Shown here piece by piece: positions 39,535 to 48,976 of a stretch of DNA of 64,000 bases. The stretch lies in the NCBI GenBank assembly GCA_012862575.1, contig BLSF01000095.1, positions 43,551 to 107,550 of the forward strand, read 5' to 3'. The first letter of the stretch is position 1; each line of letters starts with the position of its first letter. Below the pieces are notes generated by a model. That model saw nothing but the letters and a program-made list of their open reading frames with translations, searched no databases and was not told where the DNA came from. The stretch comes from Parietichytrium sp. I65-24A (Eukaryota > Sar > Bigyra > Thraustochytrida > Thraustochytriidae). The position numbers were made by a program, and so were the translations under genes.

Positions 39535-40661
39535 ACTTTTTGCGTTTGATATGGCTTGCACGATCCCCTGGTTGTGGGTTTACAACATGTACGGGTGCCT
39601 GCCTTCTCGGCTGCAACCAACCACTCCGACAAGTGACGCTGCACAACCTATTAATCCTATAGCTCGCGCTTTATCTTGGCATATGGTGTGCGCCAGTGCA
39701 TCGCACATTTCTAGTTAGCCTAGTTAGCCCATTCTACATACCTGTGAAAGGGCGATGGCGCGAGCACTTTTGACCTGGTCTGGCGCACGCATTTTTAAAA
39801 CAATCTAACTTTTTCGGTAGACTGAACGGAAAGTTTGCGATGGTTGGAAGGCGAGAAAGTGAGAGCCTCACAACCGCGATGTGATACTCTGTAGTTCTGT
39901 TCTTGTCGGTTGCCATAAAAACACGGCCGATGGCTTCGCACGAGCAATCCCTCTCATATTTGGACGCATTTGAGCGTAGGATGCCACTAGCGCAACCACT
40001 CTGTGCGAGGGAACTTTGAAATATGCTCGTTGTGTACTAGTACTAGTATTTCAAGTTGGCACCTGTAGAGCTAAGTCCGTCGTTACTGATCAGATGGGTC
40101 AAAAGCTTGGCACTCTATACCTCTAGCAGCTAGAGATAGATAGAGCTATACTAGACCTTTTCAACTTTGAACTTTGAGACTCTCGGAAAAATATATCCGT
40201 TCCTTCGGAACGGATAAAGGCTGGTCAATTTGGTTCACGTTCGCGTATTTCGCAACCATTCGAGGACTGAGCTAACTAGCTAGATCACTGCAGGTTGGAC
40301 GCATTGGCAAGTGTGAATGTCTCGGATACGCTAGATGCGTTGGGTGTCGCACCAGCAGAAAGACACGAAAAGTGAAAATCTCCTCTTGGATACTTATAAA
40401 TTGTCCGCATTGTGGCAGAGGGGCGCGACTAAAAAAAAAGGAAGGATTTTGTGAGGCGTTCGACAGAAAGTTTGTACTGGAACTCGTATGGCCTGCCAAG
40501 AGCTAGACTCACAATGGTTGCTCAGGCGCGGATCAGAAGGCCTCAAAAAACAGTCATGCAATCCAAAAAATGAGAAAACAAAGAGATTAAGAAATAAAGA
40601 AGAGATAATTTCCTCACACACAGCTGTACACATTATGCTTCTGGCGTCCACTTGAAACGGC
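39535..40661. other. Intergenic region with a short perfect hairpin
   Basis: This 1.1-kb region runs from the sulfatase start to the 3' end of the LRRC45-like gene. No gene is seen. It holds the 21-base palindrome at 40195-40215, described separately, and TAGAGATAGATAGAG repeats nearby. Confidence 0.5.
40195..40215. other. Perfect 9-bp stem / 3-base loop hairpin
   Basis: ATCCGTTCC and GGAACGGAT flank a TTC loop, a perfect inverted repeat. It could be a transcript hairpin or a palindromic protein site. Nothing else fixes its role, and no gene starts or ends right beside it. Confidence 0.6.
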
Positions 40662-42821
40662 TCAACGGAACGCGACAGAGACCGCGTCGCGCATCCTCTC
40701 TTGGAGTTTTGAGATCTGGGATGCATGAACTGTCTCCAGCTCCACTCGCTCTGACTTTAGGACGAGAATGTCCTTCTCGAGACGAAGCTTTTCTTCGAGA
40801 ATCTTGTCGATTTTCAACTGGGCTTTCTCTTTCGCCTCAAGCTGAAGCTCCTTCTCACGCTTCCAAAGAATTCTCTTGTGCTCTGCCTCCAAGTCGCGCG
40901 CGGCCTCTGCAACAGCTGCTTGCACGGTTTCGGCGAGCGCTTGTTCTACTGCTCGCTCGACGGCAAGTTGGATCTCCTTTGCCTTATCGTCAGAGTGTTT
41001 TGCATCCACCACCTTTAGTTCCTGCGAGTGCTTAAATTTAATATCCTCGATTTGCCGGGCGAACTCCTCCCGCAGCTTTTTCATCTCTTCGGTATGGCTA
41101 ACTTGGATATTCGTAATAGCTTCACTATGTTCTTTTGCAAGTGCTATCTTGGCATCCTCGGTGCTTGATTGATACGAAGACATTACGTTTTGATGTTCGA
41201 GCAAACTCTTCTCCAATTGCTCGCGATAGTTGCGCGCATCTGCCGCCCTTGCAGAGATTTCTTTCTCGAGCTTGTCTTCCTGTGCCTTCATTTTTTTAAG
41301 ATAGTCCTTTTGAGCGCTCTCCAGCCTATTTTCTCCATCAAGTTTCTCCCTATACATGAGTTCTCGGAGCTCCTTGGCCTCCTCGCGGGCGGACTCTATT
41401 TGCGACATTAGCTCCACTTTTTCCTTGCAAGCCTCATCAAGCTTGGCTTCCAAAGACTGCCGATGCCCCTTCTCCCGCTCGAGATTTCGAAGCGCATTGA
41501 GTTGCACCTGCACCTCATGCTCCAGCCGCTCTCGTGTTTTATCAACTTGTTTTGCGGTTTGCATTACTTTGTCTTCCATGCGCTCAAGCTCGATTTTGGT
41601 GTTCTTGGACCCTTCCTTCTCAAGATCAAGTTTATGCTTGAGCTCCTGAACGAGTTTATCGGACTTTGCAAGCGCACTTTGAAGTTTTTGGATCTCCTCG
41701 TGTGCCTTCTTGTTGAGCTCGATCTCTTGATCCAGCTTTTGCTGAGTGGCGGTGAGACTCTCTGCAACTTCCTTGTTCTCCATCTCCAACTCTACCACAC
41801 GCTCGGCGAAAGCCTTTCTATCCTGCTCAACTTTCTCTAGCGTTATCTCCGAGACCAGTCTTTTATCCGAATCAGCGAAATTTCCAGACTGGAGACGGAG
41901 CTTTGTTGTCATCATTGCAATTCGGGCCTGCCCTACCACGACGTCTGCATCAGGATGCCTGTTTCTCTCCATAAGTTTATTCAGTTCGTCCTGGATTTGG
42001 ACAGATATGTTGTTGCCACTCAGCTTTAGGTCCTGCAGCGATCGATTTTGATCCTTGAGCGCTTGATGAAAAGCCCTGGCACCATTATTACCCACGTCGT
42101 TCCATCGCAGGTCGAGCACTCGAAGAGATGCGTTTCTCCCGAGTGCACGAGCGATGGACTGGCCTCCCTCGGGGCTGATGACATTGTTCCGTAGGTCAAG
42201 TTCTTCTAGCGTAGAGTTGACTTCCAAACTATTCGCCAGAGCGCGCACGGCCCCATCCTCCGCGCCAACGTTGTTCCACTCCAGCGACAGCACCGTGATC
42301 GACCTATTGACGCGCAGCGCCTCTGCAATTGCCCGCGTCCCCGCAGCGGCGATCCCGTTTCCCCTCAAGTCGAGCCTCACAAGGGTCGAGCTGCACATCA
42401 ATCGCTCCATAACCTTCGCACACCCATCATCTCCCAAATACGCGTCGCTGTAAGACACTACCGTCGCCTCGTCCACCGCGCGAATATCAACATCAACATC
42501 ATCATCATCATCACCAACATCACCAACATCAACATCGCCATCGACAACATCAACCTCTTCATCTGCCTCCATATCCCCATCTAAACCCGCACTTGTTTGC
42601 CCAAAATCCGCGTCGCGAAAGCTGCTGCTGTAAACTGAGGAGAAATCGTCCTCGCCTTTGGACTCTGTCAGCATTGACGCACCGGAGAACGAGCCCACTA
42701 GCTTCTTATACCTCTGCTGCTGCTTTTGCTGTTGCTTCTCCTCCTCCTCCTTTCGCAGCGCCAAGCTCATGCCCATGTCCGCCGCACGCAGCGACGCGCG
42801 CTCCTCGCCCACAGGCGCCAT
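40662..42821 (-). CDS. LRRC45-like leucine-rich repeat + coiled-coil protein (centrosome/basal body)
   Basis: This 719-residue protein has its ATG at 42819-42821. After a Gln/Glu-rich and then a very acidic low-complexity stretch (DGDVDVGDVGDDDDDVDVD, about 93-112), five RNI-type leucine-rich repeats run from about 120 to 290 (LVRLDLRGNGIAAAGTRAI, LEELDLRNNVISPEGGQSI, LRVLDLRWNDVGNNGARAF). A long, almost uninterrupted coiled coil fills about 320-719. LRRs followed by a long coiled coil at this total length is the LRRC45 architecture. In animals LRRC45 is a centrosome linker and ciliary-base protein. The acidic insert is coded by CATCAT/CATCAA trinucleotide-like repeats. An orthologue is likely but was not tested by phylogeny. 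Confidence 0.85.
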   Translation of the reverse strand: MAPVGEERASLRAADMGMSLALRKEEEEKQQQKQQQRYKKLVGSFSGASMLTESKGEDDFSSVYSSSFRDADFGQTSAGLDGDMEADEEVDVVDGDVDVGDVGDDDDDVDVDIRAVDEATVVSYSDAYLGDDGCAKVMERLMCSSTLVRLDLRGNGIAAAGTRAIAEALRVNRSITVLSLEWNNVGAEDGAVRALANSLEVNSTLEELDLRNNVISPEGGQSIARALGRNASLRVLDLRWNDVGNNGARAFHQALKDQNRSLQDLKLSGNNISVQIQDELNKLMERNRHPDADVVVGQARIAMMTTKLRLQSGNFADSDKRLVSEITLEKVEQDRKAFAERVVELEMENKEVAESLTATQQKLDQEIELNKKAHEEIQKLQSALAKSDKLVQELKHKLDLEKEGSKNTKIELERMEDKVMQTAKQVDKTRERLEHEVQVQLNALRNLEREKGHRQSLEAKLDEACKEKVELMSQIESAREEAKELRELMYREKLDGENRLESAQKDYLKKMKAQEDKLEKEISARAADARNYREQLEKSLLEHQNVMSSYQSSTEDAKIALAKEHSEAITNIQVSHTEEMKKLREEFARQIEDIKFKHSQELKVVDAKHSDDKAKEIQLAVERAVEQALAETVQAAVAEAARDLEAEHKRILWKREKELQLEAKEKAQLKIDKILEEKLRLEKDILVLKSERVELETVHASQISKLQERMRDAVSVAFR

Positions 42822-43887
42822 CGTCGCGGTCCGCCCCTGCACGCTCAAAGTTGTCGTTGGTACGCGCGCGTATGTCGACGCTTTATAACGGCTACAGCGG
42901 CGTACGCGAGGACACTTTTATATTTATGGGGGACTGGTGTGTGGAGCGGGCAAAGAGTGAATCGTGACATGGGACTGCTAGTGAATTAGGTAGATGTGAA
43001 GTAGCATCGGAGGGAGAGGGGCGAGTGAGGCGATTGTGCCGTTGAGCTGGTCCTGTGAATGAGATCCTTGTTCGCGTCGTACGTTTCGTTCTTCGTGGGA
43101 ACTTTGGATCCGTTTCAATCACCTGTTCCGAGTCTTACTGTACCTGGTACTAGTGCCTATACACTGATGCAATTTGTATTGCACTGAGAACATGTTGATT
43201 TAATTTTTTTGATTTGAGAACAAAAGTAAATGAAAAAATGAAGACACGCGAGAACACGAGAGCAGGAGAGCGGCGCAGCGATGCGCTCAGGATTCAAAAT
43301 CCAAGACGGAAAGCGAAGCCAATAAAAGCGAGTTCATCAAACACAAATACGAATCCAACTCTTCATGAACAAAACGAAAACCAAAACAAAGCCAAAGCCA
43401 AAGCCAATAATAGCGAGGCGAGAATCTCCTTTCCCACTCAGCCCGTACTTTAGCGCAAAGCGGTACTCGCGTACCAGCGAACCCACTCCGCACGCCGAGA
43501 GACCAGCGCGGCGTACGCGACGGCGTGTGTGCGTGTGTGTGTGTGTGAGTTGTGTACGCGGACGGTCGGTTTCACGGCAACACATCGCTGCATGCAGCGC
43601 GACTGGAAAGAGTGACCGCGCTTGATGGTCGAGGCGCCTGGCAGGAAGGAAAGCTGAGAGCTCAGAGCTGAGAACATTGCTTGCCGTGGGAAAGACAGTT
43701 GGCTGGGCGTTGACGGTTGTCTGTTGGTTAATTCGGTTGTGCGCAGAATTATTGATTGGTCCGCGCAGGACGGGGAGGAAGGGCAGAAAGTGGAGGTAGA
43801 TTACGGCCAATTTGGAGTTGAACAGCGCGAGGAGACAGGGAAAGTAAGGCAGGCGACAGAGCGACTGAGCAACTGAGGCACTAAGCC
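42822..43887. promoter_or_regulatory. Bidirectional promoter region between two LRR/coiled-coil genes
   Basis: This is 1,066 bp between divergent ATGs. It contains AAAGCCAAAGCCAAAGCC (about 43391-43407) and GTGTGTGCGTGTGTGTGTGTG (about 43526-43546) repeats. Small frames here are low-complexity. The two genes may be co-regulated. No specific motif is claimed. Confidence 0.5.
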
Positions 43888-46656
43888 ATGGCGGGGCGAG
43901 ACACCCGCGCGCAGGAGGCGCTGCGAATGAAGGATGAGCAGTTGCGTGTCCTAACGGAGCAGAATTCGTCGCTGTTGCGATCTCTGGACAGTCTGGAGGC
44001 GCAGCTGGCCGAGTCGCAGGCGCATGCATTGCGAGCGGACGATGAGGTTCGCCAGCTTAAAGACAGCGCATTTGCAACCGCGAGTGAACTTCGCGCGGCC
44101 CAAGCAGCTTTGCGCAAGCTGGAGGAAGCAGGTGGCGACCAGGACGCGAAGATTAAAGTGCTCACGGGCCAGAACGCCGAGCTTCTCAGGTTGCTGGAGA
44201 CCGAAGAAGCGCAAGGAGCTGGTTTGAAGCGTGAGAATGGCGAGCAGCGGGACGCTCTGGAAGCGCTACGCGGCAAGTATGCTTCGCTTCTCACCACGGC
44301 GCGCACGCATGAGGAACTTGCCAGCAGAGCAGCGCGCGAAGGTCAGCTTCGCGCCGAGGAGCTTCGGTTATTGCGCGGTGAATGCGAGCAGCTTCGTACT
44401 CAGAACGCAGAGGTTGAACGGCGAGCAGCTGTCGAGCTCGAGTCACTGCAAGAGCAGCTCCGCGTGCGCAAGGAGAAGCAGTATCAGTTGTTGGACAAAA
44501 TGCAAGCAGCGGAAGAGGCAAAGCGCCAAGCTGAGGACCAGGCAGCCGCAATGACGGACAAGCTCCGAGCCCTGCACGCACGGACCGTGGAATTAGAAAC
44601 CCAGCTCCAGGTAGAAACGAAGGCGAAGCGGGATCAGGAGGAGGCGAATCGAGCGCTTGCCGTCGAGGAGGAGAATTTGAGGCGGAGCAATGCGGATTTG
44701 CAGGAGAAGGCTCGTTCTGCTGAGGAGGAAAGGTTGCGAATGGAAGCCGAAGCGCGAGATTCTGGGGAACAATTGCGCGAAATGGCCGAGAAGGTGTTTC
44801 AGCTATTGGAGAGACTCAAGCTCGCGGAGCTGGGGAAAACAAAATCTATTGAGCAGCTCCGAAAGTGCGAGCAGGAGCTCACTGCAATCAAGAAAAAGAG
44901 CTCCAGGCTACTTAAGGAGTCCACGAAAGAGGGCAAGGAGCGTGTGAAAGCGGAATTGGATAAGAAGGTGTTATTAGACCAGATCCGATCGCTGAAAACC
45001 CATAATCAGGAGCTTGCTAATCGTTGCAAAGAAGAAGTGAAGGTTAAACTCAAGGAACACGAGGAGCGTGTCGCAGCGGAAGAGAAGGTGCGCACTCTAG
45101 GTGGGCGGCTGTCATTCCTATTAAATAAGCTCCAGGTAGATGAGGAGGTCAAGATTCAGATGCGGGAGGAGATGAAGAAAATGGAGGCTCAAATCAAGAC
45201 CTTCCACGAACGATCCGACGAGCTTCTGACCAAGCTGAACGCCACAGGCGAGTCCAACCGCATCGTCACCCAAGCGATGCGTCTTAAGCAAGAGGAAGTC
45301 GAGGCTCTGCAAATGAAGTATGCAGCCCTCTTGAAAAAGTTCAAGCAGAATGGTGGCAAAGAGGGTGGAGGAGGCGGGGATGAACTTGGAGGGGATCTCA
45401 AGTCCATCTCGGCGCCCGAAGAGAGCGAGGAAGAGAAGCGGTCGAATCAGGAGATGGACGACCCTGAAGCTGGTGACGAGCCCGACGCGAAGCAGGTGAG
45501 AGCATCTGGAGGCAGAGGTCGTTTCTACCTCGATGCGAAGCCGTCTCAGGGAATGATACTTATTAAAGCCAAGCGATCCGTAGCCAAGAAACTGCTTGCT
45601 CGCCTTGACATCAACGGTTATCTCAAACGCGCCCAAAAATCCCCCAAGTTCAAGGAGCTCATCATTGAAAAGCTGACACAGGTGCTCGGGCTGCTTAGCG
45701 TGGAGGAGGATGATCACAGACACACGAACATGGCGCTGGATAGTCGGATTGATCAAATCGACCACTTCACTCGGAAGGTGACTATTATGCAAAATCAGAT
45801 CAGCTCGGAGGAAGATGCCAAGCGTCGGATTCTTCTTCGGTATGTGCAGGTGTTGAAAACGCACACCGAAAACGGGTCTTTGCAGTTGGCAGAGAGCGGC
45901 ATTGGCGATGAGGAGATCCATGCGTTGTCCGCCTTGCTCCGCGGTTCCAAAACAGTCCGCGAACTGAACATTCGCAACAATGACATTACCGACTCGGGAG
46001 CTCGCGCGCTGGCTGCGGTCCTTGCAGGTCCACCACAGTGCTCGCTGAGGGTGGTGGACATGCGCAACAACCGCATGACCGAGAACGGGGTGCGAATCCT
46101 CGCCGAGGCGATGGAAAGAGCGCCAAATTCTCGCCATGTATATGTGCACGCTGGGGGCAAGATTGAGGCGCTAGGAACCGTAACTAGTTCCGGGTCGTCC
46201 GCAGACAAGGATAGCGGTGCAGCTGCATCAGTCTCCGTCGAGACGGTTTGCGTGGTGGACGTCCGCGAGCAGGTGCAGGACAGCGAAGGCCGTGCTTCTT
46301 CCCGAAAGAAAGGCTCCTTCCGCGACCTCCTGGAGACGAGCGCCGATGGCGAAAGGCCGAGCTCCTCAGACGGCAAGTCTTCCACGCCGGTTGCAACATC
46401 CCTCTCGCGCTCCAAGCAGAGTACCACCCCGGACGCCGCGCGTGCAAAGGGTTCTTCTTCCGCCGGCAAGAAAGAGCAGCGCCGCCGAGCCAAGGACGAT
46501 CAGCGCCTCCGCAAGGCCGAGGCCGGCTGGAACGGTCGCGCGGGCGGATTTGACATCCCAACGACTCGCGCATCCACGCAGAGTCTCCCACCGCTCACGC
46601 CACCGTCATCTTCGCAGCAGCGCCCGTCCTCTGGCGCCCCCGACGCCGCACCTTGA
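43888..46656 (+). CDS. Long coiled-coil protein with C-terminal leucine-rich repeats
   Basis: This 922-residue protein starts at ATG 43888 in a GCCATGG context. Residues about 1-485 are continuous coiled coil (heptad-rich Glu/Lys/Ala/Leu) with recurring phrases such as QLRVLTEQNSSLLRSL, IKVLTGQNAELLRLLE and KVFQLLERLKLAE. A Gly/Glu linker is followed by a conserved-looking globular part (about 545-640, KRSVAKKLLARLDINGYLKR). RNI-type leucine-rich repeats lie at about 665-750 (VRELNIRNNDITDSGARAL, LRVVDMRNNRMTENGVRIL). The tail is Ser/Lys/Arg-rich and disordered. The order is the mirror image of the divergent LRRC45-like neighbour. A structural role in the flagellar apparatus or cytoskeleton is plausible but inferred from architecture and context only. 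Confidence 0.88.
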   Translation: MAGRDTRAQEALRMKDEQLRVLTEQNSSLLRSLDSLEAQLAESQAHALRADDEVRQLKDSAFATASELRAAQAALRKLEEAGGDQDAKIKVLTGQNAELLRLLETEEAQGAGLKRENGEQRDALEALRGKYASLLTTARTHEELASRAAREGQLRAEELRLLRGECEQLRTQNAEVERRAAVELESLQEQLRVRKEKQYQLLDKMQAAEEAKRQAEDQAAAMTDKLRALHARTVELETQLQVETKAKRDQEEANRALAVEEENLRRSNADLQEKARSAEEERLRMEAEARDSGEQLREMAEKVFQLLERLKLAELGKTKSIEQLRKCEQELTAIKKKSSRLLKESTKEGKERVKAELDKKVLLDQIRSLKTHNQELANRCKEEVKVKLKEHEERVAAEEKVRTLGGRLSFLLNKLQVDEEVKIQMREEMKKMEAQIKTFHERSDELLTKLNATGESNRIVTQAMRLKQEEVEALQMKYAALLKKFKQNGGKEGGGGGDELGGDLKSISAPEESEEEKRSNQEMDDPEAGDEPDAKQVRASGGRGRFYLDAKPSQGMILIKAKRSVAKKLLARLDINGYLKRAQKSPKFKELIIEKLTQVLGLLSVEEDDHRHTNMALDSRIDQIDHFTRKVTIMQNQISSEEDAKRRILLRYVQVLKTHTENGSLQLAESGIGDEEIHALSALLRGSKTVRELNIRNNDITDSGARALAAVLAGPPQCSLRVVDMRNNRMTENGVRILAEAMERAPNSRHVYVHAGGKIEALGTVTSSGSSADKDSGAAASVSVETVCVVDVREQVQDSEGRASSRKKGSFRDLLETSADGERPSSSDGKSSTPVATSLSRSKQSTTPDAARAKGSSSAGKKEQRRRAKDDQRLRKAEAGWNGRAGGFDIPTTRASTQSLPPLTPPSSSQQRPSSGAPDAAP

Positions 46657-47050
46657 GCACGCATCTCCTCCGCGGTCGCCAAACGCGTGGCCCACCCCCC
46701 GGGACAAACCATCGAAACTGACACTTTGTCACCCTTTCGGAGCACGCCATCCCACGTCCCACATCCCACATCCCATATTCCATCTCTTGGCGCCCTCGAA
46801 TGTTGGCTTTCTCGTCCACATTCCCGATGCAGCGAACTCGCAACGTGGACTCCAACTTGAAGTTCGTTCATTCCGGGTCTTACTCACTTCCATCGCATAT
46901 AATAACTCGAATCTCCCAAGGGGAACGCACGACCATACTTGCGCACAGTCCCACAATCCCACAATCCCGCAATCACACAGTCACACAATCACACGTTCAC
47001 ACGTTCACACGCTTGGCTTAGCAGTCCTTCTGCGCCGCGGCTCGTCGAAA
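46657..47050. promoter_or_regulatory. Spacer and leader of the MBD4-like gene with CACA-type repeats
   Basis: This 394-bp spacer contains CCCACGTCCCACATCCCACATCCCATATTCC (about 46750-46780) and a run of CACAGTCCCACAATCCCACAATC units grading into CACACAATCACACGTTCACACG (about 46945-47012), ending 40 bp before the ATG. Frames from the upstream gene's +1 phase run through it, but they are not coding. Confidence 0.5.
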
Positions 47051-48091
47051 ATGGCTTCCGAGTACGAGCGCAAGCGGCTGGCCAACATCCGCAGCAACCT
47101 GGACCAGCTGGAGGCGCTCTTCAGCGAAGACGCCGCTGCCTCCTCTCTTCCCTCCGCCGGACACGCACACGCAGACGCAGACGCAAACACATCCGAGCCT
47201 CTCAATCGCAGTCGCGCGCGCCGCCACAAGCGCTCGCAACTGTCTCGCGAGAGTGAGCCGGCGCAGTCGCGCAGAAGAAAGTCGCCGCGGTTAGCGGCGC
47301 TGGAGGCAGCTGGCGAGGACAAGGACAAGGTCAATGACAATGACAATGGCAATGGCAATGACGAGGACGAGGACGAGAATGGAGCCGCGCGGGCGGTGGA
47401 GAGGCCGACGGGAGCAGCGCTGCGCGAGGCGGTGGCGCTGAGGTTCGCTGCGCTGAGCGACGAAGAGGAAGGCGGCGAGGACGCGTGGAAGGCTGAGGCA
47501 GTGCGCATGTACGGCAGCAAAGTGCGCTTGGCTGAAGCTGAGGCAAAGGCGAAGGCAGAAGATGAGAGCGGGGATGCAGCTGACGGCGAGCAGGGCGCTG
47601 TGGACTGGAGGAGGTACTGTGTGAGCAGGCAAGTGGTGGTGCCATCGCAGGGAATTGCGTCGCCGATGGACCTGATGCAGGAGCGTTGGGCGGATAATAT
47701 GTGGACGCTGCTGGTGTCGTGCTGCTTGATGAGCAGAGTGTCGTCCGTGCAGGTGAAAGAGGCGTGCATAACGACATTTTTCGAAAAGTGGCCCACGCCC
47801 ACCGCGGCTCTCGACGCGCCGGCTGACCAGGTGGAGAACATCCTTGCACCGCTTGGACTGTTCCACAACAGGTACCGCTCCGTACTAGAGCTCTCGACGA
47901 AGTTTCTTTCCATGCCGGAGTTTGCAATTGACCTCAAGGAAAACAAGATTTACGGGTTCGGCGAGTTTGCCTTTGATAGTTTTTTGATTTTTTGTCTTGG
48001 CCTAGGGGCAGAAATGTCACCTGCAGACAAAAACTTGCGCGCGTATTGCACATGGGCGAAGAAAGCTGCCGCAGAAAAGTCTACCAAGTAG
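47051..48091 (+). CDS. MBD4-like HhH-GPD DNA glycosylase
   Basis: This 346-residue protein uses the ATG at 47051 (AAAATGG). The longer open frame overlaps the preceding gene and has no ATG start. MBD4 glycosylases remove T or U from G mismatches arising by deamination. The C-terminal domain (about 198-346) matches MBD4: PMDLMQERWADNMWTLLVSC, then VENILAPLGLFHNRYRSVLEL and IYGFGEFAFDSFLIFC. In the last phrase D309 aligns with the catalytic Asp. There is no methyl-CpG-binding domain, as in plant MBD4L. The N-terminus has YERKRLANIRSNLDQLEAL, resembling the N-terminal motif of WDR76-type proteins, then a basic stretch (RRRKSPRLAAL) that could be a nuclear localisation signal. An AATAAA lies at 48255-48260. 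Confidence 0.9.
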   Translation: MASEYERKRLANIRSNLDQLEALFSEDAAASSLPSAGHAHADADANTSEPLNRSRARRHKRSQLSRESEPAQSRRRKSPRLAALEAAGEDKDKVNDNDNGNGNDEDEDENGAARAVERPTGAALREAVALRFAALSDEEEGGEDAWKAEAVRMYGSKVRLAEAEAKAKAEDESGDAADGEQGAVDWRRYCVSRQVVVPSQGIASPMDLMQERWADNMWTLLVSCCLMSRVSSVQVKEACITTFFEKWPTPTAALDAPADQVENILAPLGLFHNRYRSVLELSTKFLSMPEFAIDLKENKIYGFGEFAFDSFLIFCLGLGAEMSPADKNLRAYCTWAKKAAAEKSTK

Positions 48092-48450
48092 GACAGGTTG
48101 TTGCACGCTCGAAGGGCCCGGTTTGCACTGCTCTTGGCGCTCCAGTGTGGGAAAGAGAAAGAACAGGTGTGATTTTATGAGGCTTCCTTTAACCTTGTAC
48201 CTTGTTAACAGTGTAAATTAAAAGTAAAGCAAAAACCGTCTATAGCTTGCAAGCAATAAATGTTCTTTTGCATGGCCGTTCATGCCCATGTGATCCCACG
48301 TGGCAGTTGCTTTTGTGTTGCCAGTTGTGATAGCTCTTCACAACCTGACGCACAAAAAAACAAGAAAGGGTTAGCTGTGCTCCTCTCTATCCATCATGGA
48401 CGGTATTCGACTCTTTTGGGTAAAAAGGGAACGAGCCAGGGAGTGCAATA

Positions 48451-48540
48451 GTGCTCATCCGGTAATTCCAAAAAAAATTAATCGCCACCCGAAGCTTGCG
48501 CTCCGTACTGCAACAGCCAATTGATTATATCATCGCACCG
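48451..48540 (+). repeat. 90-bp direct repeat, copy 1
   Basis: This begins GTGCTCATCCGGTAATTCC and ends ATATCATCGCACC, and matches 48887-48976 with about five differences. The copies are 436 bp apart in the same orientation. Similarity seems to continue weakly into the right flanks (both reach CGACC/GACTTAC-like sequence). Origin unknown. Confidence 0.85.
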
Positions 48541-48886
48541 TATATGCAATTTCCCCAGCCCACGAACACCGCTCAAAAGAGTCTCGATTGGTCTCTACCC
48601 AGCCTTGGACTTACAACAGAAAATAACACCTGAGGAGGGAACGTCTTGCCAACTGAAGATCCCTGTCGGCCTTTCCCGCACCATAGTTGCGAGGGGGCAC
48701 TTCGATTGCCTGCTCAACCTCGGCAAGCAGATACAGACATCATGAGGAGAGGGTTTGCCGCGAAGTGCGAAAGAGCATTTCGGCATAAATCAAGCAGCTG
48801 CGCAAAATTAACTACAGTTAGTCAGCCGTGTACACAACGAAGATCTTCGAGGATACGCCCAGCTCTCGGCAAGCCGCCATCGCAAA

Positions 48887-48976
48887 GTGCTCATCCGGTA
48901 ATTCCAAAAAAAAACTAATCGCCACCCGAAGCTTGCGCCCCGTACTGCAACAGCCAATTGTTTATATCATCGCACC
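48887..48976 (+). repeat. 90-bp direct repeat, copy 2
   Basis: This is the second copy of the 90-bp repeat at 48451-48540. It differs by an extra A in the A-run and a few substitutions. No coding capacity is shared between the copies. Confidence 0.85.

Noticed and set aside
45121-46149. 342-codon minus-strand frame opposite the coiled-coil/LRR gene
   Set aside because: Antisense of heptad repeats gives Leu/His-rich sequence. The plus strand has LRR and coiled-coil signals.
46217-47050. Extended 5' reading frame of the MBD4-like gene
   Set aside because: It overlaps the preceding gene in another phase, has no ATG start and is low-complexity. The first ATG in frame with the conserved N-terminal motif is at 47051.
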